Below are positions 49,267-59,502 of a stretch of 64,000 nucleotides of DNA, piece after piece (within the stretch, counting starts at the first letter, position 1; each line of letters starts with the position of its first letter). Location: positions 62,001 through 126,000 of the forward strand of contig CAVZRW010000016.1 in the NCBI GenBank assembly GCA_963777855.1, in the 5' to 3' direction. The DNA comes from Prado023 sp963777855. GTDB lineage: Bacteria; Actinomycetota; Actinomycetes; S36-B12; CAIYMF01. Under the pieces are notes generated by a model. That model saw nothing but the letters and a program-made list of their open reading frames with translations. It did no database searches and had not been told where the DNA came from. Made by a program: the position numbers and the translations under genes.

Positions 49267-49284
49267 ATGGAACCTGTGTTCCAT
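49267..49284. promoter_or_regulatory. Palindrome in divergent spacer before dipeptidase
   Basis: ATGGAACCTGTGTTCCAT: 7-base arms, 4-base centre. Its GAAC-N4-GTTC core resembles LexA sites but lacks the outer CG pairs. Lies 93 bases before the dipeptidase start, in the 293-base spacer. Confidence 0.35.
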
Positions 49285-49376
49285 CTCCAGCATCGATCGG
49301 GAGTGGGGGGCGGGCAAGTGGCGATGGTCCCGCCCGTTGGCGCGCACCCCTCGATCCGCCCGAGCATGATGGCGGC

Positions 49377-50738
49377 ATGTGCGACACAGTGGTGGCGCTG
49401 GCCCCGGCGACCACCGATGGATCGGTGATCCTGGCCAAGAACAGCGACCGTGAGCCGAACGAGGCCCACCGTGTGGTGTTCGTCCCGGCTGCCGAGCACG
49501 CCGAGGCGGAGGTCCGCTGCACCTACCGCGCGATCCCGCAGGTCGGGCACACCCACGCCGTGCTGTTGGCAAAGCCCTTCTGGATCTGGGGGGCGGAGAT
49601 GGGGGCCAACGAGCACGGCGTCGTGATCGGCAACGAGGCTGTGTTCACCCGGGTGCCACACGAGGAGCAGCCTGGCCTGATCGGGATGGACCTGCTGCGC
49701 CTGGGCCTCGAGCGGGCGAGCAGCGCGGTGGGGGCCGTGGAGGTGATCACCGACCTGCTGGCCCAGTTCGGTCAGTCGGGCGACTGCGGGCACACCCATC
49801 CGATGCGCTACCACAACAGCTTCCTCGTGGCCGACCGTGTCGAGGCCTGGGTCCTCGAGACCGCAGGTCGGCACTGGGCCGCGCGCCGGGTGACGCGGAA
49901 CGGGTCGATCTCCAACGCGATCACGATCGGCGCGGACTTCGACCGGGCCTCAGACGGGCTCGTGGCGCACGCGGTGGCCAAGGGCTGGTGCCCCGCGCCG
50001 GATCGGTTCGACTTCGCCGCGCAGTACTCCGACCGGATCTACACGCGGTTCAGCGACGCGCGCGTGCGCCAGTGCAGGACAGCTGACGCGCTGGCCGCTG
50101 CCGGGTCGGGGGTGGACGTGGCCGGCGCGTGGGCGCTGCTGGCCGACCACGGCGCGCGAGCCGAGTTGGACCCGGGCTGGGGTCCCGCTGCGCATCCGGG
50201 TGGCGGCCTGCTCGGCCAGAGCGTGTGTGCCCATGCCGGGTTCGGCCCGGTGCGGGTCTCGCAGACCACGGGCTCGTGGGTCTCGCACCTGCGGGGCGGC
50301 GCCCCCGACACGCACTGGGTCAGCGGTACCGCGGCCCCGTGCCTGTCGCTTCGCCGGCCGCTCTGGTTCGACGCGATCGGTATCGAGGGCCTGCCGCCGA
50401 TGGGCTCGCCGCCCACGGGGACCTACCGGCCCGGTTCCCTGTGGTGGGACAACGAGGACCTGCATCGCACTGTCCTTCGCGACTACCTGCGGCTGCGCGC
50501 CCTGATCGAGCCCGAGCGCGCCGAGGTGCAGCGGCGGATCGACGATCTCGCGATGGCGGCGGTCGCCGGCACCCCCGAGGACCGGGCGGAGTGCTCGCGG
50601 CTGGTGTTCGAGGAGGCGGCATCGGCCGGGCGCCGGTGGTTGGCCATGGTGCGTTCGACCGCTCCGGCCTCCGGGGGCCGGGGGCCGTTCGCACGGGCGT
50701 GGCGCGGATTCGATCGAGCCGCGGGTCGCCCGGCGTAG
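49377..50738 (+). CDS. C69-family dipeptidase / secernin-like N-terminal-nucleophile hydrolase
   Basis: 453 residues. Starts MCDTVVALAPATTDGSVILA: Cys2, exposed after Met removal, is the expected nucleophile of the Ntn/C69 fold. KNSDREPNEAHRVVFVPA and WGAEMGANEHGVVIGNEAVF are family motifs. Secernin-like members lack clear peptidase data, so dipeptidase is a fold-based call. No signal peptide; cytoplasmic. Followed by a terminator hairpin. Confidence 0.85.
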   Translation: MCDTVVALAPATTDGSVILAKNSDREPNEAHRVVFVPAAEHAEAEVRCTYRAIPQVGHTHAVLLAKPFWIWGAEMGANEHGVVIGNEAVFTRVPHEEQPGLIGMDLLRLGLERASSAVGAVEVITDLLAQFGQSGDCGHTHPMRYHNSFLVADRVEAWVLETAGRHWAARRVTRNGSISNAITIGADFDRASDGLVAHAVAKGWCPAPDRFDFAAQYSDRIYTRFSDARVRQCRTADALAAAGSGVDVAGAWALLADHGARAELDPGWGPAAHPGGGLLGQSVCAHAGFGPVRVSQTTGSWVSHLRGGAPDTHWVSGTAAPCLSLRRPLWFDAIGIEGLPPMGSPPTGTYRPGSLWWDNEDLHRTVLRDYLRLRALIEPERAEVQRRIDDLAMAAVAGTPEDRAECSRLVFEEAASAGRRWLAMVRSTAPASGGRGPFARAWRGFDRAAGRPA

Positions 50739-50753
50739 GCGCAGGGATCCCGC

Positions 50754-50786
50754 GCCAGCCCCTGTGCCCGTTGCCCAGGGGCTGGC
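50754..50786 (+). terminator. Terminator hairpin between convergent genes
   Basis: Perfect 11-base arms (50754-50764 and 50776-50786) with an 11-base loop, 15 bases after the dipeptidase stop. Serves this gene and, from the other side, the converging MDMPI-fold gene ending at 50823. Confidence 0.75.
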
Positions 50787-50822
50787 CCCCGTCGATCGCT
50801 GTTGGACCCCCGCGTCGGGCGG

Positions 50823-51746
50823 TCAGCGGCGCAGCCGGCCGAGCAGGCCGCCGACCGCGTCGACCACGCTCATCGCCTTGCCGACCGCACCCAGCGGCGG
50901 GATCCCGGGCACTCCCTCGAGCACCGGGGCCAGGCGCACCAGGCCGGGCAGGTCGCGCACGTGCAGCGCCCCGGAGCGGTAGAGCCCCGGCACGTTGGCC
51001 CGCCCGCTGGTGACGTCGAGCACCACCCGCGCCGCCGCCTCCACCCCCGGGCCGGCATGGGGGTCCACGTCGAGGTCGGCCGTGCGCCAGAACCCGTTGC
51101 GCGCACCCACGCCGACGATGAGGTCCGGGGTCACGGCGGTGAACGACCCCGTGAAGTGCGCGCGCCCCGCCAGCGCACCCGTGGTGTCGACGAGGGCACG
51201 CAGGCCGATGACCATCAGCTCGTCGGGCGGTCGGGCCCCGGTCGGCTCGAGGTCCAGGCTTGCCACCGCCAGCTGGTAGGTCATCGCGTTCAGGACGGTC
51301 AGCAGTGGCAGTGGTCCCAGGGGCGAGGAGGTGTGCACCAGGCCCCAGGTCGCCGGGCCGTCGGAGGCCATCCAGGCCGCACTCGCGGCCCGCGCCGCGG
51401 ACAGGCCGTCGAGGATCTCCTCGTCGGGCAGGTCGCTGGTGGCGTCGATGACGGCAGAATCGACCTCGTCGGGGTCGAAGTGACCCGCGTCGCCGTCATG
51501 GGCGTCGCGCAACAGGTCCTCCAGCGACCGTCCCGACTCCCACCGGCCGAGCCGGGCCACGATGGCCCGCCCGGTCATCCCGTGCTTGCGCGAAGGCGCC
51601 GAGAGGTCACAGTCGGCGGCCACCTGCTCGAAGAGCTCCCAGCCCCGGTCCATCGAGGCGGCCAGCGCGGTCAGGTCGCCCGAGGCCAGGCCGTGCTCGT
51701 GCGCCTCGGGCTCGAGTCCGGGCGGCAGGGGGTGGGGATCGGCCAT
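50823..51746 (-). CDS. Maleylpyruvate isomerase N-terminal (mycothiol-type, DinB-like) fold protein
   Basis: 307 residues. LTALAASMDRGWELFEQVAA, DLSAPSRKHGMTGRAIVARL and LGRWESGRSLEDLLRDA follow the MDMPI_N/DinB-like four-helix pattern, common in actinobacteria and often mycothiol-dependent. C-terminal half resembles the SCP2-like second domain (AHFTGSFTAVTPDLIVGVGA). Specific reaction unknown. Divergent from ahpE; a shared redox role is possible. Confidence 0.75.
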   Translation of the reverse strand: MADPHPLPPGLEPEAHEHGLASGDLTALAASMDRGWELFEQVAADCDLSAPSRKHGMTGRAIVARLGRWESGRSLEDLLRDAHDGDAGHFDPDEVDSAVIDATSDLPDEEILDGLSAARAASAAWMASDGPATWGLVHTSSPLGPLPLLTVLNAMTYQLAVASLDLEPTGARPPDELMVIGLRALVDTTGALAGRAHFTGSFTAVTPDLIVGVGARNGFWRTADLDVDPHAGPGVEAAARVVLDVTSGRANVPGLYRSGALHVRDLPGLVRLAPVLEGVPGIPPLGAVGKAMSVVDAVGGLLGRLRR

Positions 51747-51750
51747 TGGC

Positions 51751-51778
51751 CAATCCTGCACGTCCCCGGGCAGGATTG
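51751..51778. promoter_or_regulatory. 9-bp inverted repeat between MDMPI-fold gene and ahpE
   Basis: CAATCCTGC and GCAGGATTG (51751-51759, 51770-51778) with a 10-base centre, in the 71-base divergent spacer. Good candidate operator for both genes; no regulator assigned. Confidence 0.5.
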
Positions 51779-51817
51779 CCCAGGTACGTGTGTCGAGCCC
51801 CCCGCGGAGGATGTGAG

Positions 51818-52273
51818 ATGTCGGTCACGATCGGCCAATCGGCCCCGGAGTTCAGCCTGGTCAACCAGCGCGGCGAGGCAGTGAGCCTGGCCGACCTGAG
51901 GGGCCGGAAGGTGGTGCTGGTCTTCTACCCCTTCGCGTTCTCGTCGCTGTGCACCGGCGAGCTGTGCAGCCTGCGCGATCGCCGTGGGGAGTTCGACGAC
52001 GACACCGTGCTTCTGGGGATCTCCGTGGACACCAAGCACGCACTTCGGGTGTTCGCCGAGCAGGAGGGCCTGGGCTTCGACCTGCTCAGCGACTTCTGGC
52101 CGCACGGCGAGGTGGCGCGCGCCTACGGGGTGTTCCTCGAGGAGCGTGGGATGGCCACCCGTGCGACGTTCGTGATCGACCGGGAGGGCGTGGTGCGCTG
52201 GGCGGTCATCAACGGTCCCGGTGAGGTCCGCGACCCCGACGACTACCGCGTGGCCGTGGAGGCACTCGGCTGA
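51818..52273 (+). CDS. ahpE: AhpE-type peroxiredoxin
   Basis: 151-residue thiol peroxidase, one-Cys type. Peroxidatic Cys45 in VLVFYPFAFSSLCTGELCSL; a second cysteine, C50, is close by. The position and F-A-F-S-S-x-C pattern match mycobacterial AhpE. Reduced by mycothiol/mycoredoxin in relatives. ATG at 51818 after GCGGAGG. Monocistronic. Confidence 0.92.
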   Translation: MSVTIGQSAPEFSLVNQRGEAVSLADLRGRKVVLVFYPFAFSSLCTGELCSLRDRRGEFDDDTVLLGISVDTKHALRVFAEQEGLGFDLLSDFWPHGEVARAYGVFLEERGMATRATFVIDREGVVRWAVINGPGEVRDPDDYRVAVEALG

Positions 52274-52388
52274 CGGGCGGGCTGCGGTCGCGTCCGGTCA
52301 CCACCTGGCGGCTCAGCCCGTTCGGGTCACGGTTCACGGCCAGTGCCGGGTGACGCGCAGCCCCGCCACGCCCCACCGCGAGGGCGCT

Positions 52389-52416
52389 TTGACGAACGCG
52401 CCCCGTTGCGTACCCT
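52389..52416 (+). promoter_or_regulatory. Promoter of tRNA-Val
   Basis: TTGACG (52389-52394), 16-base spacer, TACCCT (52411-52416). The -10 ends 6 bases before the tRNA, consistent with start at or just before its first base. Confidence 0.7.
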
Positions 52417-52422
52417 TGCCGC

Positions 52423-52495
52423 GGGCCCGTGGCGCAGCTGGTAGCGCAACCCGCTTACACCGGGTAGGTCGTCGGTTCGAGCCCGGCCGGGCCCA
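52423..52495 (+). tRNA. tRNA-Val (anticodon TAC)
   Basis: Complete cloverleaf: acceptor GGGCCCG with CGGGCCC, D-stem GCGC, anticodon stem ACCCG/CGGGT with loop CTTACAC, T-stem GTCGG with CCGGC and loop TTCGAGC, discriminator A. The anticodon TAC reads GTA. No CCA is encoded. No integration remnant is evident beside it. Confidence 0.95.
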
Positions 52496-52542
52496 CCCTC
52501 GACGCCCCTTCGCTCCACGCGGGGCCGGTCGTCGCGAAGGGA

Positions 52543-52579
52543 GGGCGGATGGCCGCGGAGCGGCCCGGGACGTCCGCCC
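52543..52579 (+). terminator. Hairpin after the tRNA
   Basis: GGGCGGA / TCCGCCC outer stem (52543-52549, 52573-52579) with inner GGCCGC/GCGGCC. About 48 bases after the tRNA and 37 before the acetyl-CoA synthetase start; terminator for the tRNA or leader structure of the operon. Confidence 0.45.
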
Positions 52580-52615
52580 CTTACGCGGAGGCTGATGCGG
52601 TGATAGGTCGAATCC

Positions 52616-54457
52616 ATGGACTCTGTCGACCTCCAGGCGCGCGTGATCCGCAAGTGCGCCGCCGACCTGCCCGTGCACCCTCATCTCGAGGACTACGACG
52701 CCGTTCGCGCGTCGTTCACCTGGGATCAGGCGCGTGAGTGGCTCGACGGGCTGCCCAGCGGGGGGCTGAACATCGCCCACGAGGCCGTCGACAGGCACGT
52801 GGCGCACGGTCACGGCGACCACGTCGCGCTGCGATGCCTTGCCAAGGACGGCACCACGTCGGACATCACGTACGCGGACCTGGCCGGTCGGACCGCAGCC
52901 TTCGCCCACGCCCTGCGCGTGCTGGGGCTGGCGCCCGGCGATCGCGTCTTCAGCCTGGTCGGGCGCGTGCCCTGGCTCTACGTGGGGATCCTCGGCACGT
53001 TCAAGGCGCGCTGCGTGTTCTCGCCCCTGTTCAGCGCGTTCGGCCCCGAGCCCGTGAGCCAGCGGATCGCCCTGGGCGACGGCCGGGCCCTGCTGACCTC
53101 GATCGACCTGTACCGGAAGAAGGTCGCGCCCGTGCGGGCCGACCTGCCGGGCCTGCGCCACGTCCTGCTCGTCGACCCGCCCGGCCAGGACGTCGGCGAC
53201 ATCCCGGGTGCAGTCCACCTCGAGGACCTGCTCGCCGGCCAGCCCACGTCGTTCGACATCGAGCCGACGGGTGCCGAGGAGCTGGCGCTGCTGCACTTCA
53301 CCAGCGGGACCACGGGGATGCCGAAGGGCGCGATGCACGTGCACTCGGCCGTGATCGGCCACCATGCCACTGGCCGGTTCGCCCTCGACCTGCACCCCGA
53401 GGACGTCTACTGGTGCACTGCCGATCCCGGATGGGTCACCGGCACCTCGTATGGAGTGATCGCCCCGCTGACCGTGGGGCTGACTGCGCTGGTCGACGAG
53501 GGCGAGTTCGACGCCCGCCGCTGGTACGCCACGCTCGCCGAGCAGCACGTGACGATCTGGTACACCGCGCCGACGGCCATCCGGATGCTCATGCGCGCCG
53601 GCGCAGGTCTGCCCGGGGAGTACGACCTGTCGGCTCTGCGCTTCGTGGCCAGCGTGGGCGAGCCGCTGAACCCCGAGGCGGTCATCTGGGGCCGTGACGC
53701 ACTCGGGCTGACCATCCACGACAACTGGTGGCAGACGGAGACCGGCGGGATCATGATCGCCAACTTCGCCGCGTGCGACGTGCACCCCGGCTCGATGGGC
53801 CGTCCGATGCCGGGGATCACCGCGACCGTCCTGCGCCGCGGCGAAGGGGGACGCGCGGAGGTCGACGTGGCCGGGGAGGTCACCGAGGCCGACGCGGACG
53901 AGGTCGGGGAGCTCGCGCTCCGACCGGGCTGGCCGTCGATGTTCCGCGGTTACCTCAACGACGGTGAGCGCTACGCGAAGTGCTTCGCCGGCGGGTGGTA
54001 CCTGTCGGGTGACCTCGCCCGCCGCGACGGCGACGGCTGGTTCTGGTTCGTTGGGCGGGCCGACGACGTGATCAAGTCCGCCGGGCACCTGATCGGGCCC
54101 TTCGAGGTCGAGAGCGTGCTCATGGAGCACCCTGCCGTGGCCGAGGCGGGGGTCATCGGCATCCCGGATCCGCTCATGGGCGAGAAGATCAAGGCGTTCG
54201 TCGCGCTCAAGCCCGGGGTCGGCCGGGAGCCCGCCGACCTCAGTGTGCTGCGTCGCGAGATCACCGCCCACGCCCGTCGACGGCTGGGCCCGGCGGTCGC
54301 CCCTCGTGAGATCGCCTTCGACGACAACCTGCCCAAGACCCGGTCGGGCAAGATCATGCGCCGCCTGCTGCGGGCCCGTGAGCTGGGCCTGGCAGAGGGA
54401 GACCTGAGCACCCTGGAGGTGCCCGCCGGGCAGGAAGGAGCACCCGATGAACGCTGA
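52616..54457 (+). CDS. acsA: Acetyl-CoA synthetase-like acyl-CoA ligase
   Basis: 613 residues, adenylate-forming enzyme. LLHFTSGTTGMPKGAMHVHS (A3, ATP), TIHDNWWQTETGGIMIAN (A5; the Trp in WWQTETG matches the acetate-limiting residue), GDLARRDGDGWFWFVGRADD (A7) and PKTRSGKIMRRLLR (A10 catalytic Lys). Suggests acetate or very small acids as substrate. Overlaps the next gene by 11 bases, so it heads an operon with a pyruvate-dehydrogenase-like complex. Shorter than canonical Acs (about 650). Confidence 0.92.
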   Translation: MDSVDLQARVIRKCAADLPVHPHLEDYDAVRASFTWDQAREWLDGLPSGGLNIAHEAVDRHVAHGHGDHVALRCLAKDGTTSDITYADLAGRTAAFAHALRVLGLAPGDRVFSLVGRVPWLYVGILGTFKARCVFSPLFSAFGPEPVSQRIALGDGRALLTSIDLYRKKVAPVRADLPGLRHVLLVDPPGQDVGDIPGAVHLEDLLAGQPTSFDIEPTGAEELALLHFTSGTTGMPKGAMHVHSAVIGHHATGRFALDLHPEDVYWCTADPGWVTGTSYGVIAPLTVGLTALVDEGEFDARRWYATLAEQHVTIWYTAPTAIRMLMRAGAGLPGEYDLSALRFVASVGEPLNPEAVIWGRDALGLTIHDNWWQTETGGIMIANFAACDVHPGSMGRPMPGITATVLRRGEGGRAEVDVAGEVTEADADEVGELALRPGWPSMFRGYLNDGERYAKCFAGGWYLSGDLARRDGDGWFWFVGRADDVIKSAGHLIGPFEVESVLMEHPAVAEAGVIGIPDPLMGEKIKAFVALKPGVGREPADLSVLRREITAHARRRLGPAVAPREIAFDDNLPKTRSGKIMRRLLRARELGLAEGDLSTLEVPAGQEGAPDER

Positions 54458-55453
54458 CGATTCCCTCGACATGCGACTGCTGCGCCAGATGATGCTCGTG
54501 CGCCGCTTCGAGGAGCGCTGCGTGGAGCTGTACAGCGCGGGGTCGATCCGCGGGTTCCTCCACGTCTACATCGGCGAGGAGGCGGTGGCCACCGGGGTGA
54601 TGTCGGCGCTCGACCCGGACGACGCGATCGTCGCGACGTACCGGGAGCACGGCCATGCGCTGCTCAAGGGCATGTCAGCGCGTTCGGTGATGGCCGAGAT
54701 GTTCGGCCGGGTCACCGGGTGCGCGCGAGGCCGCGGCGGCTCGATGCACCTGTTCGACGCAGCCACGCGGTTCTACGGCGGCAACGCGATCGTGGGCGGT
54801 GGACTTCCCCTTGCGATCGGGCTGGCCCTGGCCGACAGGATGGCCGGTCGCGACCGCGTCACCGCGTGCTTCTTCGGCGAGGGTGCCATGGCCGAGGGCG
54901 AGTTCCACGAGTCCATGAACCTCGCCGCACTGTGGGGCCTGCCCGTCCTGTTCGTGTGCGAGAACAACCTCTACGCCATGGGCACGGCGCTGGCGCGCTC
55001 GGAGTCCGAGACCAACCTGGCGGTCAAGGCCTCGGCCTACGAGGTACCCGCATGGACCGTCGACGGGATGGACGTGCGTGCCGTGGCGGCCACCTCGCGC
55101 CGAGCAGTCGACGCGATCCGCGCCGGAGGTGGCCCGCACTTCCTCGAGGCCCGCACGTTCCGGTTCCGGGCCCACTCCATGTTCGACCCGGAGCGCTACC
55201 GCGAGAGGGCCGAGGTGGACCTCTGGAAGGAGCGCGACCCGATCCAGTCGCTGCGTGACCGGATGACCGCAGAGGACGTGCTCACCGACGCAGACGTCGA
55301 GGCGATGGAGGCCGAGATCGCGACGATCGTCGACGACGCTGCGGCGTTCGCCGAGGCCTCGCCGCTGGAGGACGTCGCCGATCTCGAGCTCTTCGTTCAC
55401 AGTCCGGACAGCTCCGTGGTCCAACGGGCCGCCGAGCGGGAGGGGGTGGCGAC

Positions 55454-55457
<4 letters not shown>
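54447..55457 (+). CDS. 2-oxoacid dehydrogenase E1 component, alpha subunit
   Basis: 336 residues. ThDP site FFGEGAMAEGEFHESMNLAA with VLFVCENNLYAMGTALAR and upstream RFEERCVELYSAGSIRGF; the GRGGSMHLF segment is seen in acetoin- and pyruvate-type E1alpha. AAGGAG precedes ATG 54447, inside the ligase gene. Ends by ATGA overlap with E1beta. Pyruvate is the default substrate; acetoin or others possible. Confidence 0.92.
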
Positions 55458-56527
<1,070 letters not shown>

Positions 56528-56530
56528 GCC

Positions 56531-58018
56531 ATGGGCGAGTTCCGGATGCCCTCGCTGGGGGCGGACATGGATGTCGGCACGATCATCGAGTGGCTGGTCG
56601 AGCCCGGCGACCCGGTGCGCCGCGGCCAGATCGTGGCCGTCGTCGACACCGCCAAGGCCGCCATCGAGATAGAGGCGTTCGAGGAGGGCGTGCTCGAGGA
56701 GATCCTGATCGGCACCGGAGTCCAGGTCCCCGTCGGGACGCCCCTGGCGATGATCGCAGCGGCGGCCCCGGCGTCAGCCACCCCTGCACGGCCCCCAACC
56801 CCCGCCCCCGCACCGGCGCGAACCCCCGCCCACGCTGCCGCGGTGGCAGCTGCGGCCCAACCCTCGGCAGCCGCTCCTGGCGCTCCAACCGTCGGAATCG
56901 ACTCCCAGCCGACCGGTGGGCACCCGCGGGCCACCCCACCCGTGCGGCACCTGGCCCACCAGCTGGGCGTGGACCTGGACGCGATCGCAGGCACGGGGCC
57001 GGACGGGCACATCACCCACGACGACGTCCTGCGAGCCGCCCCGGCTTCGGGTGAGTCAGGTTCCGCGCATCCGCAGGCAACGTCGGGCGCGCCGAGGACG
57101 GGTGCTCCCACGGCGCAGCGGCTTCGGGTGACGCCGCGGGCCAGGCGGATCGCCGCCGAGCGCGGGATCGACCTGACGGACCTCGCGGCCGGCTCCGCGG
57201 CGGCTGTGTCGGGCGCCGACGTGCAGCGCGCCGCCGACGCAGGGGAGCAGGCCCGGGCTCGCGCCCCGAAGCCAGCGCCCGCGCGCGCCGCGGCGGCCGC
57301 GGGTTCCACGCCGCCAGCTGGCGCGAAGGCACCCGTGTCGACCGGCGGCGACAAGAAGGCCGCGATGCGCACGGCCATCGCGAACCTGATGTCGCGCTCG
57401 AACGCCGAGATCCCGCACTACTACGTCACGCAGACGATCGACCTCGCGGGCGTCCTGGCGTGGCTGCGCCCCCACAACGCTGCCCTGCCCGTGGCCAGGC
57501 GGGTCCTTCCCGCCGCGCTGTTCCTGCGGGCGACGGTGCTCGCGGCGGCCGCGGTCCCCGACCTGAACGGCCACTGGGTCGACGGCGCCCTGCGCACCGC
57601 TGAGCGGATCGACCTCGGGGTGGCCGTCGCCACCCGCGGCGGCGGGCTGGTGACGCCGGCCATCCCGGATGCCGGGCCGCTGCGGATCGACGACCTGATG
57701 GCCGCCATGTCCGACCTCGTGGTCCGCGCGCGGCGCGGCAACCTTCGCCAGGCCGAGATGGCCGGCGCGAGCATCACCGTGAGCAGCCTCGGCGAGACGG
57801 GGCCGGACGCGCTGTACGGCGTGATCTTCCCGCCGCAGGTCGCCCTGGTCGGGATCGGCGGGATCGTGGAGCGCCCGTGGGCGGTCCACGGGATGCTCAC
57901 CGTCCGCCCGACCGTCACCGTCGCCCTGGCCGCCGACCATCGGGCCAGCGACGGGCGTACTGCCTCGGCCTTCCTGGCCGCATTCGCCCACGCACTGCAG
58001 AACCCGGAGGAGCTATGA
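56531..58018 (+). CDS. 2-oxoacid dehydrogenase E2 (dihydrolipoamide acyltransferase) with two PSBD-like domains
   Basis: 495 residues. One lipoyl domain with the lipoylated lysine K42 in VDTAKAAIEIEAFEEG. Two peripheral-subunit-binding-like domains: PVRHLAHQLGVDLDAIAGTG (about 137-170) and RVTPRARRIAAERGIDLTDL (about 197-230). The catalytic domain ends with LAADHRASDGRTASAFLAA (H-x3-D-G). Linkers are Ala/Pro-rich. No E3 gene follows; it must come from elsewhere. Overlaps the ACP gene by ATGA. Confidence 0.92.
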   Translation: MGEFRMPSLGADMDVGTIIEWLVEPGDPVRRGQIVAVVDTAKAAIEIEAFEEGVLEEILIGTGVQVPVGTPLAMIAAAAPASATPARPPTPAPAPARTPAHAAAVAAAAQPSAAAPGAPTVGIDSQPTGGHPRATPPVRHLAHQLGVDLDAIAGTGPDGHITHDDVLRAAPASGESGSAHPQATSGAPRTGAPTAQRLRVTPRARRIAAERGIDLTDLAAGSAAAVSGADVQRAADAGEQARARAPKPAPARAAAAAGSTPPAGAKAPVSTGGDKKAAMRTAIANLMSRSNAEIPHYYVTQTIDLAGVLAWLRPHNAALPVARRVLPAALFLRATVLAAAAVPDLNGHWVDGALRTAERIDLGVAVATRGGGLVTPAIPDAGPLRIDDLMAAMSDLVVRARRGNLRQAEMAGASITVSSLGETGPDALYGVIFPPQVALVGIGGIVERPWAVHGMLTVRPTVTVALAADHRASDGRTASAFLAAFAHALQNPEEL

Positions 58019-58260
58019 ACGCCGACCGTGCGCATCACGTCCTGCTCGAGGCAGTCGGGTTGGTGGCCCCCGATGTCGAGCCCGCCGGGCTGGACCCGGG
58101 CGAGTCCCTGCGCGACCAGGCGGGACTGGACTCCATCGACTTCCTCGAGCTCGTCGCGCTGCTCGCGGACGCCCTGCACGCGGACATCCCAGAGGACGAC
58201 TACCCACAGCTCGACACGATCGACTCCGCGGTGGCCTATCTGGCACCCCGAATGGCCTGA
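58015..58260 (+). CDS. Acyl carrier protein
   Basis: 81 residues. Phosphopantetheine serine S40 in DQAGLDSIDFLELVALLAD. Acidic, four-helix size. ATG overlaps the E2 stop. A lone ACP at the end of a dehydrogenase operon may take acyl groups from the E2 or from the ligase, rather than serve general fatty-acid synthesis; this is inference. Confidence 0.9.
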   Translation: MNADRAHHVLLEAVGLVAPDVEPAGLDPGESLRDQAGLDSIDFLELVALLADALHADIPEDDYPQLDTIDSAVAYLAPRMA

Positions 58261-58329
58261 CGTCCCGGGCTGGCACCACCCCCGGGCCGCGGGCCGCGCT
58301 GGGCCGTGTGCCCCGGTAGTCTCACGATC

Positions 58330-59502
58330 GTGCCCGCGCCCTCCTCGACCCCGACGCTGCGTGAGGTCGTGGCCCTGCTGCACGGCCGCTACGACCCCCG
58401 CACCGCCGACTCCTGGGACCGCGTCGGACTCGCCTGCGGCGATCCCGACGAGCCGGTAGAGCAGGTGATGTTCGCCGTCGACCCGGTGACCGCCGTCGTC
58501 GACGAGGCGATCGCCGATGGGGTGGGCCTGCTGGTCACCCACCACCCGCTGTTCCTGTCCGGGGTGCATGGGGTGGCCGCCGACACCGCCAAGGGTCGCG
58601 TCGTGCATCGCCTGGTCCGCGCGGGCATCGGCCTGCTGGCCGCCCACACCAACGCCGACAACGCCCGGCCCGGGGTCTCCGATGCGATCGCCTCCGCCCT
58701 CGGCCTGGCCGAGACCGCGCCGCTGGAGCCGCTCGAGGTCGAGCCGGGGCCCACCGACAAGTACATCGTCTTCGTCCCCGTGGCCGACACCGAGGCGCTC
58801 ATCGACGCGATGGCCGCGGCCGGGGCCGGGCGGATCGGCAACTACGACCGCGCAGCGTTCTCCGCGCCCGGCACCGGCACGTTCCGCCCGCTGGAGGGTG
58901 CCAACCCGACCATCGGCGCGGTGGGCCGCGTCGAGCAGGTGCCCGAGTCGATGGTGCAGATGATCGCCCCCCGCCGCGCGCGGGCCGACGTGATCGCCGC
59001 CCTGCGTGCGGCGCACCCCTACGAGGAGCCGGCCTTCGACGTGCTGGAGATGGCCGAGGTGCCCAGCGGCCGGGGCGGCGGCCGGGTCGGCGACCTGCCC
59101 GAGCCGATGACGCTGGCCGCCTTCGCCGACCTCGTCGCCGCCACGCTGCCCAGCACGGCGCACGGGGTCCGGGTGGCCGGCGATCCTGCGCGGACGGTGC
59201 GCCGGGTGGCCATCTGCGGGGGAGCCGGGGACTCGCTGCTGGGCGCTGCCGACGCCAGCGGAGCCGACGTCTACCTGACCTCCGACCTGCGCCACCACCG
59301 CGCCGGCGAGCACCTGGAGTCCGGCGGGTGTGCCCTGGTCGACGTCGCCCACTGGGCGGCCGAGTGGATGTGGTTGCCGCAGGCCGCCCGGCTGCTCGAG
59401 CAGGACGCGGCCGCCGCCGGGTTCGCACTGGCCACTACCGTGTCCACCACCGTCACCGATCCGTGGACGTTCCACGTGGGGAGGCCCACCGATGCGCGCT
59501 GA
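58330..59502 (+). CDS. Nif3-like dinuclear metal centre protein
   Basis: 390 residues. VGLLVTHHPLFLSGVHG carries the His pair, AHTNADNARPGVSDAIASAL the Asp/Asn region, and CALVDVAHWAAEWMWLP the C-terminal ligands. Probable hexameric dinuclear metallohydrolase. GTG start at 58330. Its 3' end overlaps the next gene by 11 bases. The central region (YDRAAFSAPGTGTFRPLEGA) is the PII-like insert common to longer Nif3 proteins. Confidence 0.92.
   Translation: MPAPSSTPTLREVVALLHGRYDPRTADSWDRVGLACGDPDEPVEQVMFAVDPVTAVVDEAIADGVGLLVTHHPLFLSGVHGVAADTAKGRVVHRLVRAGIGLLAAHTNADNARPGVSDAIASALGLAETAPLEPLEVEPGPTDKYIVFVPVADTEALIDAMAAAGAGRIGNYDRAAFSAPGTGTFRPLEGANPTIGAVGRVEQVPESMVQMIAPRRARADVIAALRAAHPYEEPAFDVLEMAEVPSGRGGGRVGDLPEPMTLAAFADLVAATLPSTAHGVRVAGDPARTVRRVAICGGAGDSLLGAADASGADVYLTSDLRHHRAGEHLESGGCALVDVAHWAAEWMWLPQAARLLEQDAAAAGFALATTVSTTVTDPWTFHVGRPTDAR

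Noticed and set aside
52423..52495. tRNA-Val as integration site of a mobile element
   Set aside because: No integrase and no duplicate of the tRNA 3' end nearby.
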